Shown here: in pieces, positions 1 through 7,600 of the stretch | Position numbering within the stretch: position 1 is the first letter of the stretch | Layout: each line of letters begins with the position of its first letter | DNA from: JAIBCC01 sp963763855 | Lineage (GTDB): Bacteria; Acidobacteriota; Blastocatellia; Pyrinomonadales; Pyrinomonadaceae | NCBI GenBank assembly: GCA_963763855.1 | Contig: CAVXPU010000008.1 | Coordinates: 1 to 64,000, forward strand | Length of the DNA stretch: 64,000 nt | Reading direction: 5' to 3' | Notes under the pieces: generated by a model | Told to the model about the DNA's origin: nothing | What the model saw: only the letters and a program-made list of their open reading frames with translations | Database searches by the model: none | Program-made: the position numbers and the translations under genes

Positions 1-1749
1 AAAGAGGCTGTCCAAAAAGTAAAAATTTGGGCAGTCTTTTTTTTCATTTTAGTTTTTTTTCTGCCTTTGCAGACTAATTTTTGTGATTTTTCTCGTTTGC
101 GGGATAAATTTAGTTTGTTTTTTCAATAGTTTGAGTTTATCCCGGGTTTAATGGCTTCTTTCTAACCCAAAGTGGTTCAGATTGTGAGCCAGTGCTATCA
201 GTCCGACTTCGATTCCGGCTTTTTGGAGTCCTCTTAAATTGAATCTTTTGAATCCTTTGTTGTGTTTGATGTTGCCAAAGACCGCTTCTACCTTCCAACG
301 TTCTTTTCTTTTCACCACTCCGATTTCACTTTCCAGTAATTCTCTGATTTCTTTCCGCCGTTTGATCAGATTATGATTTCGTCCAATGATTCGATTTCCT
401 GTTGATTTATGGCATCCTGAACGCATCGGACAACTTGTGCAATTTTGAGCTTGGTATTGATTTATCTGCTGAATGTAGCCTGTTTTGGTCTTTTGTTTTT
501 TCGTCCCGATTCGCTTCATCGGTTGTCCGATCGGGCAATAATAAGTGTCAGTTTCCTGATTGTAATACAGATTATCCGCTAAAAATGGATTCTGTTGGTG
601 CTTTTTACCGGTCTGTTCTTTCTCGAAATAATTGTATTTAACGAAGGCTTCAATCTCTTTTTCAGCTAAATAATCATAATTTTCTTCGCTTCCGCAACCT
701 GCGTCTGCAGTGATATTTTCCGGATTATTTCCGTAACTTTCAACGTGTTTTTCGAGGTGATCTTTGAGTAGATTTGTGTCCGTCGGGCTTTGTCCGAGCG
801 TGTAATTGACCAGATAATGACCGCTCGTTGAGGCTTGCGGATTGTAGCCGGGTTTGAGCTGTCCGTTCATCATATGATCGTCTTTCATCCGCATAAACGT
901 TGCCTCTTTATCCGTTTTTGAATAACTTCCGCGACCCTTTAGAATCTGCTCTTTCTCATCATATTCACTCAACTTTTTTGTCCAATTCTTCCTCGCATAA
1001 TTCAACTTTTGTTTGACCTTTTTGTCGATTGATTTAACTTTCAACGCTTCATTTATTTCTTCTATCGCCCGACTCACCGATTCCGGATTGATCTCTTTGA
1101 ATTCGGGTTTGGTCGGCGTGTTTTCTTCTTCCCGATAGACTTCCTCGACATATTTCCAAAGCTCATTGAGCTGCTTTTCGATTCGTTCGCGACTCGTCTT
1201 TATCGCTTTTCCCCACACAAAAGTGTAACGATTCGCATTCGCTTCCAGCTTCGTCCCGTCCAACGTTATTTCCTTCAATGACAAGACTCCTTCCTCTGCC
1301 AATAAAACGACCACTTGACTGAATATCTTCTGCAAATGCTCCTTCAAGCGCTTTCCCCGAAAATCATTGATCGTGTTATGGTCAGGCTTCGCTCCGCCCG
1401 TAAGCCACATGAAATGCACGTTTTCAGTTAAAGATTGCTCAATCTTCCGCGATGAGTAAATGTTGCGTAAATACCCGTAAACCAACACTTTCAACAACAT
1501 CCGCGGATGTTAACTCGACGTCCCGCCGCCTTTATAACTCTGTTCCAATTCACCGATATTGATGCGTTCGATAACCTCATCGACCACCCGCACCGGATGC
1601 TTCTCAGGTATCAATTCATCCAAACTCGGCGGCAACAACATCGGCTGATTCTGCACATATCGTTTGAATACTGCTTTTTTGCTCATATCAATATTTTAAA
1701 TTAAGTTCTTTAAAATGAAAAAGAAGCCGCCTTTTCAGACAGCCTCTTT
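1..1749 (-). mobile_element. IS1182-family insertion sequence
   Basis: The ends are imperfect inverted repeats: AAAGAGGCTGTC at the left edge of the window and its reverse complement ending at 1749. The match extends to about 19 bp with two mismatches. The transposase reads leftward and fills almost all of the element. The right end lies inside the 3' end of the neighbouring dehydrogenase-like gene and supplies its last codons and stop. The left end coincides with the window edge, so the far flank and any target duplication cannot be examined. Confidence 0.85.
148..1686 (-). pseudogene. IS1182-family transposase with in-frame stop
   Basis: DDE transposase of the IS1182 type, about 512 codons from the ATG at 1686. 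Translation runs through MSKKAVFKRY and the N-terminal DUF772-like region to GGGTSS, then meets TAA at 1510-1512, then continues in the same frame with HPRMLLKVLVYGYL to 148. Family members have a Tyr at the stop position, so one base change of a Tyr codon to TAA explains it. Zinc-finger-like cysteines (CPIGQP, CTSCPMRSGC) and the C-terminal ERWKVEAVFGNIKHNKG segment are intact. Restart at the ATG at 1500 would give a 450-residue protein lacking the N-terminal domain. The copy is probably inactive unless the stop is read through. Confidence 0.85.
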
Positions 1750-2906
1750 TTTATTCTCACATAATAAATAATGCCTTTATTATCGTCTGAAAAGAGAAAT
1801 GAATCCGGTGATAGTTTAAAGATGTCGCATGGACGACCGAAAACGTCATCGCCTTTTAAAAAACCTGTCATAAAGTCTTCATTTTTCTTACCTTTCCTAG
1901 CAATTACAATCCGATAACCCTTTCGCATATCTTTGTCTGATGAACCGTGAAGGGCGACTAAAAACGAATTTTTGATGAACGGATCAGACGTTTTCGCGTC
2001 GAAATAATCAAAGCCGAGAGCCGAACTTCTCGCAGGAAAATATGTATAACTTTTCGGAACATTTTTACACCCTTGCGGGCGTTTTATTTCAGGATCAGGA
2101 AAGATTTTACCGTCGTCTTGATGGCAATACGCCCAGCCGTAATCGGCTCCGCTTTTGAGTGCGTAAAAAGTTTCGTCAGGTTTATCAACGCCAAGATGAT
2201 CCGAACCCTGATTCGTCGCAAATAAAAACCTGCCGATTTGTTTCAGCCCGACAGCATTTCGCAAACCTTTGGCGAAAATCCTCTGTTTCGAACCATCAGG
2301 ATTCATTTCAACAACAGTTGCTCTAACCTTTTCTTTCTCCACACAAGCGTTACAACTCGAGCCGACTGAGACATACATTTTGCCGTTCGTTCCAAATGTG
2401 ATCGTCCGTGTTAGATGCCAACCGCCGTATTTGTAGCTCAAACCGTAATCAGGAAACGTCGCTAAAGTTTCGGCTTTTGCGGTCGGCTTGGTTTCACCTT
2501 TGGTAAATTTCCGACGAGTTAATTTGTCAGTTTCAGCGAGATAAAACCAATCTTGCCCGCGTGTATCTGTATAAAATTGTGCCGAATTTGGATTTTTCAA
2601 ACCTGACATATAAGTTGAAACTTTGCCGAATTTTCCTGTTGCTTCATCCCATTCATCCAAAATATAAACGACGCCTTTTTCATTGTCCGTAAGATCGTGC
2701 ATATCGGTGACGAAAATTCTGCCGTCGGGTGATTTGGCAAAAAATCGAACCCGTTTCAAGCCTTCAGCCGCGGGAATGATTTCGTAATTCTCAGGCAAAT
2801 TTAACGAAAAACTCTTGCCCGTTTTAAGCGTAATCTTTTGCGGAACAAGTTTCGGTTGGGCGTAGATTGAAACGGAAAGAAGCAATAGGCAGAATATTCT
2901 AAGCAT
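1710..2906 (-). CDS. Secreted glucose/sorbosone dehydrogenase-like protein
   Basis: A 398-residue protein with an N-terminal signal peptide (MLRIFCLLLLSVSIYAQ) followed by a six-bladed beta-propeller of the glucose/sorbosone dehydrogenase type. Recognisable pieces are GLKRVRFFAKSPDGRIFVTD, FGTNGKMYVSVGSSCNACVE, GLRNAVGLK and YGWAYCHQDDG. Homologues are periplasmic, PQQ-dependent sugar or aldose oxidoreductases; the substrate cannot be read here. The native end has been replaced: after GIIYYVRI the last dozen or so residues (KRLSEKAASFSF) and the stop come from the terminal repeat of the IS1182 element. Family members end soon after this point, so the fold is probably complete. No partner gene is visible nearby. 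Confidence 0.8.
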   Translation of the reverse strand: MLRIFCLLLLSVSIYAQPKLVPQKITLKTGKSFSLNLPENYEIIPAAEGLKRVRFFAKSPDGRIFVTDMHDLTDNEKGVVYILDEWDEATGKFGKVSTYMSGLKNPNSAQFYTDTRGQDWFYLAETDKLTRRKFTKGETKPTAKAETLATFPDYGLSYKYGGWHLTRTITFGTNGKMYVSVGSSCNACVEKEKVRATVVEMNPDGSKQRIFAKGLRNAVGLKQIGRFLFATNQGSDHLGVDKPDETFYALKSGADYGWAYCHQDDGKIFPDPEIKRPQGCKNVPKSYTYFPARSSALGFDYFDAKTSDPFIKNSFLVALHGSSDKDMRKGYRIVIARKGKKNEDFMTGFLKGDDVFGRPCDIFKLSPDSFLFSDDNKGIIYYVRIKKRLSEKAASFSF

Positions 2907-3067
2907 TTTGAGATTATCCGATAAAATTAGGGAAAAAGAAATTGATACTTGGAAATATGCGAGTTCGAAGAGGTTGCGAATTAGAAAGAAAGGTATAGAT
3001 AAGTCTTATTTGAGGATTTTATTTGAGTTGAGCTATAATTTTATTGCACGAAACGTGCGTTAAAATT

Positions 3068-3730
3068 ATGTCCCAAACTACACAAAGTAATACAACTCTA
3101 TTTACACGACATTATAAAGACAACATATTGGTTGAGGTTTCAATGGATGAAATTAAAACTTTAATTGAAGATGAATCTAACCAAGCGTTAATCGCTGAGT
3201 ATGTATATGAAAGGTTTTATAACCGTTTTTTGAAAATTTTTGACTTTACTTGCACAAAGCAAACTGAATATACAAAAGATGATGAAAAACAAACGCTTAA
3301 TGTCTTTAATGAGGAGTTTAAGAATGGCTTTTTGATTATGGCAAGTTGTTCATTGTTGATAGAAACATTTGCTTCTTTTCTTGTTGGACAAAATGTAACT
3401 CCCAAAGGCGATTCTGTGGATATGTTTAAAAAAGTATTTGAATACGCAGAACAAAAAGATAATGAATTAAAGATTTTCAAGAACCAACCATTCTACGGAA
3501 AAATCCGATGCGGTATTTTGCACCAAGGAGAAACCTATGGAAAATTTACAATCACAAGATCAGGCTCAAAGTTATTTGAAAAAGATACGGTTAACGCATA
3601 TTTATTTCATCAACACTTAAAAACATTACTTGGAGTATATAAAAATGATTTAACAACTGGTAAATGGGATAATTCAGAATGGGATAACTGTCGAAATAAA
3701 ATTAGATACATAGTAGCAAATGGAAACTGA
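3068..3730 (+). CDS. Hypothetical soluble protein
   Basis: A 220-residue protein starting MSQTTQSNTTLFTRHYKDNI. The family is not recognised. No signal peptide or membrane segment is evident; a hydrophobic patch (GFLIMASCSLLIETFASFLV) in the middle is probably a buried helix. An ATG start is chosen over a TTG at 3044 because the extra eight codons overlap a small inverted repeat (GCACG-AAA-CGTGC, 3046-3058). The gene is isolated between a dehydrogenase-like gene on the other strand and a palindromic repeat. Base composition is more AT-rich than most neighbours, which would fit acquired DNA. Confidence 0.55.
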   Translation: MSQTTQSNTTLFTRHYKDNILVEVSMDEIKTLIEDESNQALIAEYVYERFYNRFLKIFDFTCTKQTEYTKDDEKQTLNVFNEEFKNGFLIMASCSLLIETFASFLVGQNVTPKGDSVDMFKKVFEYAEQKDNELKIFKNQPFYGKIRCGILHQGETYGKFTITRSGSKLFEKDTVNAYLFHQHLKTLLGVYKNDLTTGKWDNSEWDNCRNKIRYIVANGN

Positions 3731-3752
3731 AAATAAACTTGTGTAATTCGTA

Positions 3753-3825
3753 ATGCAGAAGCCTACACGCAGTAAGGGCGGGAATACTCGCCAACCGCAC
3801 ACTTACTTCGTGCGTGTTTCTGCAT
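3753..3825. repeat. Imperfect palindromic repeat, ~73 bp
   Basis: Starts ATGCAGAA and ends TTCTGCAT, with further inner pairing (GGCGGGAATACTCGCC loop region and GCACAC-TTACTT-CGTGCGTG). Transcribed, it would fold into a long hairpin just downstream of the hypothetical gene ending at 3730, so it may serve as a terminator. It resembles the palindrome at 7443-7511 in its GTTTCTGC outer arm. Confidence 0.6.
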
Positions 3826-3890
3826 TTTCTCTCAAAAACATTGACACAAACTAAATTAACCAACAATATAGCAAAATTGGAGTAACTAGT

Positions 3891-4054
3891 ATGAATTATC
3901 ATAAAAATAAAAGCCCAATTGAGCAAAATAATCCGATTAATGAAAAGCGAAAATCTTTGGTTAAAGTTCTGCGAAACAGTCCAATTGTCGGCGTTAAATT
4001 AGATACTTCAAGACAAGATGATTTGCCTCGTGATATTGATTTAAGTTACCCGAA
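3891..4054 (+). pseudogene. Small gene cut by IS4 insertion (5' part)
   Basis: The first 54 codons (MNYHKNKSPIEQ... to LSYP) of a small gene, interrupted at the target duplication TTACCCGAA (4046-4054). The other copy of that duplication is at 16362-16370 beyond the second IS4 copy. Joining the two restores a reading frame that continues KCKELSKLESFNSKSLG and stops, giving 71 residues. The segment NSPIVGVKLDTSRQ...PRDIDL faintly resembles the tail of some Phd-type antitoxins; this is only a suggestion and no toxin gene is adjacent. As it stands the frame runs on into the IS for another dozen codons. Confidence 0.6.
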
Positions 4055-5355
4055 CACCAGTGTCCGGTTAAAAAAGTTTTTACAGCTGTAAACTATTGAT
4101 ATTTGATTATTTACAGCCATATTTCGATTTTTCGATTTCAAATCGTGTTCATTCAAGTTCTAAACTCTTGAGATGAATAACGGAAAGTATATTTTTTCTC
4201 AGATCTTTGAATTTTTACCCAAATATGAATTTGATAAATGTGTTGCCCGTTACAAGGGTAATTTCAAAAACAAAGGCTTTACTTGTCGCAATCAGTTTCT
4301 GACGCTGAGTTTTGGACAACTGACCAATCGGGAATCTCTGCGTGATATTGTCAACTGTCTCGCGGCTCATCAATCGAAACTGTATCATCTAGGCATCAAG
4401 TTTGCTGTCAAAAGGTCAACTCTTTCCGAAGCCAATGAAACCAGAAGTTGGCGAATTTATGCCGATTTTGCTCAAGTCTTACTTGCTCAAGCCCGACAAC
4501 TTTATCTGGATGACGGCTTTGGTTTGGACATTCCAAATCCGGTTTATGCGTTGGACGCGACCACCATTGACTTATGTTTGAACGTCTTTTGGTGGGCTCA
4601 TTTCAGACGTGCTAAAGCTGCTGTTAAACTACACACATTACTTGATTTACGCGGTAATTTGCCAATCTTTATTCATATTTCCGACGGCAAAATGCACGAT
4701 GTCAACATCTTGGACGAACTCGTTTTTGAACCGCTGGCAATCTATTTGATGGACAAAGGTTATCTTGACTTCGAGAGACTTTATCGGCTTCATCAAGCCT
4801 CAGCTTTCTTTGTCACCAGAGCAAAAACTAATTTAGCTTTTGCCCGGCTAAATGCCAGAAAAGTGAACAAAGAAAGTGGTTTGAGATGTGACCAAACCAT
4901 CAAGTTGACAACTTATAAATCAAAGAAAAGTTATCCTGAACGCTTACGACGGGTAAAATATTATGACAAAGAACAGGGAAAAACGTATGTTTTTCTGACC
5001 AACAATTGTGAATTATCAGCGATAGAAATAGCCTTACTTTACAAATATCGTTGGCAGATTGAACTCTTTTTCAAATGGATAAAACAACATTTGAAGATAA
5101 AAAGATTTTGGGGCGAGAGCGAAAACGCTGTCAAAACCCAAATTTGGATTGCCATTTGCAATTATTTGTTGGTGGCAATCATTAAAAAAGAACTGAAAAT
5201 CGAAAAAAGTTTGTATGAAATTCTGCAAATAATTTCAGTTTCGATAATCGATAAAAGTCAATTAAATCAACTACTTAGCGAAAGCGACTCAAATAATTCA
5301 AGTGAGCCTGATTCTAAACAGTTGAATCTATTCGACTTATAACCGGACACTAGTG
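4055..5355 (+). mobile_element. IS4-family insertion sequence, copy 1 (intact)
   Basis: 1,301 bp bounded by 16-bp inverted repeats CACCAGTGTCCGGTTA (left) and, read inward from the right end, CACTAGTGTCCGGTTA, one mismatch apart. The flanks TTACCCGAA (4046-4054) and AACTAATTT (5356-5364) do not match each other, so this copy lacks its own target duplication. Each flank is instead matched at the second copy. It carries one intact transposase gene. Confidence 0.92.
4173..5342 (+). CDS. IS4-family transposase (intact)
   Basis: A 389-residue DDE transposase. The N-terminal DUF4372-like region (ISQIFEFLPKYEFDK-type start, FTCRNQFLTLSFGQLTNRES) leads into the catalytic core. First Asp in ALDATTIDLCL, second Asp in YLMDKGYLDF, and the YREK-type signature YKYRWQIELFFKWIK carrying the catalytic Glu. 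Length is complete for the family. The same protein is encoded in reverse at 16384-17554 but with a frameshift near the start, so this copy is the likely source of transposase for both. Confidence 0.92.
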   Translation: MNNGKYIFSQIFEFLPKYEFDKCVARYKGNFKNKGFTCRNQFLTLSFGQLTNRESLRDIVNCLAAHQSKLYHLGIKFAVKRSTLSEANETRSWRIYADFAQVLLAQARQLYLDDGFGLDIPNPVYALDATTIDLCLNVFWWAHFRRAKAAVKLHTLLDLRGNLPIFIHISDGKMHDVNILDELVFEPLAIYLMDKGYLDFERLYRLHQASAFFVTRAKTNLAFARLNARKVNKESGLRCDQTIKLTTYKSKKSYPERLRRVKYYDKEQGKTYVFLTNNCELSAIEIALLYKYRWQIELFFKWIKQHLKIKRFWGESENAVKTQIWIAICNYLLVAIIKKELKIEKSLYEILQIISVSIIDKSQLNQLLSESDSNNSSEPDSKQLNLFDL

Positions 5356-5554
5356 AACTAATTTACAAGTGAAATTTGACGACGCCCGAACGGCAGCTAA
5401 AATCGAGCCATTTTCACTCAAAAATTTTGTAGATGGCAAAGCGAATGTTAAAGTTACAGTTCTTAAAAATAAACCTGCCCAAGAATCCGCAAAAGGCGGT
5501 TCGCTGGATTTTAGATACGAGTCTCAAACTATTTCGGTCAATGTATCAAATTAG
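5356..5554 (+). pseudogene. Lipoprotein gene, 3' part (split by inversion)
   Basis: Reads ...NLQVKFDDARTAAKIEPFSL to SISVNVSN-type end and TAG at 5552-5554. It has no start of its own; a spurious start at 5369 has no convincing ribosome site. It is the missing carboxyl end of the lipoprotein whose 5' part lies at 17673-18247 on the other strand. Removing one IS, one copy of the 9-bp duplication AACTAATTT and the inversion gives one uninterrupted frame of about 254 codons. The downstream gene starts 4 bp after this stop, showing that the original gene led an operon. Confidence 0.85.
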
Positions 5555-5558
5555 AATT

Positions 5559-6503
5559 ATGAAAAGAATTAAGTCAATTTTCTTTGCTTTATCATTCATT
5601 TTTGTCTTGTCGGTTGCTTCCGCAAACGCCCAAATTGAAAGTATTTCTGACGTAAAAGACGTAAAACCAACAGACAAACATTACAAAGCTCTGCAATCGC
5701 TGATTGAAATTTACGAAGTTGATCTGACTGATAAAGATGATATGTTTCGTGCGGGCGATGCGGTTACACGTCTGGATTTTGCTTACACACTCGATGGCGG
5801 ATTTGATTGGATTATCGAAAAATACGGACAAAACCTTTTCGACTTTAAATTGTATGAACGCTATTCCGTCAACAATTTGGGTTTAACTTCCGTTGACCAA
5901 ATAAAAGATGTTACCAAAAAGGATTATTATTGGGGCACCATTAAGATACTGACGGAGAAATACGGCATTGATATTTGCGATGCCGATAAGAATTTTCGAC
6001 CTAATAAACAAGTTACGGAAAGGGAATTTTATACTTGGATTGCCAAGATTTTTGATGGAAATATTGGCGGAAATCCTTCGGCGACTAAAGCACTTACACG
6101 AGGCGAATTTGTAATAGTGATGAATGCTGCATTTGGTAATGTAACCGCAAACATTCTACAAAAAGAAGAGGAATTGGCTGCTCAAAAGAAGCTTGTACAG
6201 TTAAAAAATTTGCCGACAATCGGAAAAGCTCAAATCATTGATGTGCGAAAAACTTATCCAACAGAATCAGACATACGCTCGCCGCGAAGTAATTGCATTG
6301 ACTACAAAAATGCGAGCCGGGATTTGTGGAAAGCCTCGAAAGACGGCGGAATTGTCAGTGATTACAAACCTAAAAACGGCGACATCGGCGACATAGTTTT
6401 TGAAACCGCCGATTCCTGTAAAAAAGGTGAAAAGGTCGTGATGATGCGAATCGGTACCGCGATTGTAACGGTAAGTGAAAAAGGAATTAAACGTCTTAAA
6501 TAA
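5559..6503 (+). CDS. S-layer-homology-like secreted protein 1
   Basis: 314 residues from the ATG at 5559, 4 bp after the truncated lipoprotein gene. A signal peptide (MKRIKSIFFALSFIFVLSVASANAQ) is followed by three SLH-like repeats. The clearest reads LTEKYGIDICDADKNFRP then VTEREFYTWIAKIF; the first has ISDVKDVKPTDKHYKALQSL, and a third weak one has LTRGEFVIVMNAAF. The remaining 100 residues (GDIGDIVFETADSC, KGEKVVMMRIGTAIVTVSEK) form a separate domain of unknown function. SLH repeats usually bind cell-wall polymers or peptidoglycan, so an envelope role is inferred. It is paralogous to the next gene. The longer frame from 5433 overlaps the lipoprotein end in another frame and is rejected as the start. 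Confidence 0.78.
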   Translation: MKRIKSIFFALSFIFVLSVASANAQIESISDVKDVKPTDKHYKALQSLIEIYEVDLTDKDDMFRAGDAVTRLDFAYTLDGGFDWIIEKYGQNLFDFKLYERYSVNNLGLTSVDQIKDVTKKDYYWGTIKILTEKYGIDICDADKNFRPNKQVTEREFYTWIAKIFDGNIGGNPSATKALTRGEFVIVMNAAFGNVTANILQKEEELAAQKKLVQLKNLPTIGKAQIIDVRKTYPTESDIRSPRSNCIDYKNASRDLWKASKDGGIVSDYKPKNGDIGDIVFETADSCKKGEKVVMMRIGTAIVTVSEKGIKRLK

Positions 6504-6507
6504 AATT

Positions 6508-7443
6508 ATGAATAAAATCAAACAAATCTTGCTAGTATTACCTGTCGTTTGTTCAATTTTGACTATTTCCGCAAATGCTCAAATCACGTCCATTTCGCAA
6601 ATCAAAGATGTTCAGCCGACCGACAAGCATTTTATGGCATTGCAGTCTTTGGTTGAAAGATACGGTGTTTTTTTCGATGAAAAATTTCGAGGAAATGATC
6701 CGTTGACCCGCGAAGAGTTTGTGGTTTTGCTGAACAAAAGTTTAGATATGTTGCAAGAATTAGCGGCATCAACTGGTGAAAATATCTCTGCTTTTGAGTT
6801 GATCAACAATTATTCTGCTAACGGAACAAATATCACTTCAACCTCGCAAATCAAAGATATTAAAGCTACTTACAGTCAGTATGTTCACTTACAATCGCTG
6901 ACTGAACGCTACGGAATTGATATTTGCGATCCAGATAAAAACTTTCGTCCGACCAAAACCGTAACCGAAAAAGAGTATTACACTTGGATTGCGAAGATTT
7001 TTAACGGTTCGGCTAATTCAAGTCCTTCGGCGACCAAAGCAATTACTCGGAGCGAATGGATAATTGTGATGGAAGCGGCTTTGGACAGCGTAAATGAAAG
7101 AATTGCCAAATTGGTTGACGAGAAAAAAGCCAAAAATCAGACGCAAAAACACATGGATTTGATTAAAAATCTGCCCGCGAAAGGAAAGGCGAAAATCACC
7201 AAATATCTGCTTTCATACACACCCGATAACACTTGCATAGATTTTACAAATGCGAGCAATGACCTCAAAAAAGCGGCAGTCAATGGCGGAATTTGGAACG
7301 GCTATAAAATGAAAAACGACGACATCGGCGATATTGTTTTTGAAACAAATAACACTTGCAAAAAAGGTGAGAAACTCGTTCTTTTACGAATCGGAACAGC
7401 GATTGTAACAATGACCCCGAAAGGAATTAAGCGTTTGAAGTAA
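6508..7443 (+). CDS. S-layer-homology-like secreted protein 2
   Basis: 311 residues, a tandem paralogue of the preceding gene, starting 4 bp after its stop. Signal peptide MNKIKQILLVLPVVCSILTISANAQ, then SLH-like repeats (TSISQIKDVQPTDKHFMALQ, LTREEFVVLLNKSL, LTERYGIDICDPDKNFRP). The C-terminal module matches its neighbour (DIGDIVFETNNTC, KGEKLVLLRIGTAIVTMTPK). The two proteins share most of their C-terminal halves, so they arose by gene duplication. Before the inversion they formed a three-gene operon behind the lipoprotein gene. Whether they still have a promoter in the new arrangement cannot be seen, since the IS now separates them from the original one. Confidence 0.78.
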   Translation: MNKIKQILLVLPVVCSILTISANAQITSISQIKDVQPTDKHFMALQSLVERYGVFFDEKFRGNDPLTREEFVVLLNKSLDMLQELAASTGENISAFELINNYSANGTNITSTSQIKDIKATYSQYVHLQSLTERYGIDICDPDKNFRPTKTVTEKEYYTWIAKIFNGSANSSPSATKAITRSEWIIVMEAALDSVNERIAKLVDEKKAKNQTQKHMDLIKNLPAKGKAKITKYLLSYTPDNTCIDFTNASNDLKKAAVNGGIWNGYKMKNDDIGDIVFETNNTCKKGEKLVLLRIGTAIVTMTPKGIKRLK

Positions 7444-7600
7444 GGCGGAAACCCGAAAAGGTTTAGGAAGCGTGTTACTTAACACGCTCGTTCACGCCGG
7501 CGTTTCTGCCTGTTGCAACGAATCGGTATAGTGAGCGGTAGCGAATATTTTTAATTTTATTCAAGGTAACTGCCGATTAAACTGCTCGCTATACTGATTC
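7443..7600. repeat. Two adjacent hairpin repeats between convergent genes
   Basis: The first palindrome (7443-7511) pairs AGGCGGAAAC with GTTTCTGCCT and has an inner perfect stem GCGTGTT-ACTT-AACACGC (7470-7487). The second pairs GAATCGGTATAGTGAGCGGT (7520-7539) with ACTGCTCGCTATACTGATTC (7581-7600), a few mismatches apart. They fill the whole gap between convergent genes and probably stop transcription from both sides. Confidence 0.6.

Noticed and set aside
402..641. Forward ORF of 79 codons
   Set aside because: Antisense shadow of the IS1182 transposase; no start context or family match.
5369..5554. Separate 61-residue gene
   Set aside because: It is the 3' end of the lipoprotein gene displaced by inversion, without its own start.
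5433..5558. Longer N terminus for the first SLH-like protein
   Set aside because: It overlaps the lipoprotein 3' part in another frame and pushes the signal peptide away from the N terminus; ATG 5559 is preferred.
7443..7600. Possible CRISPR-like repeat
   Set aside because: The repeats are inverted, not direct and evenly spaced; no cas genes are present.
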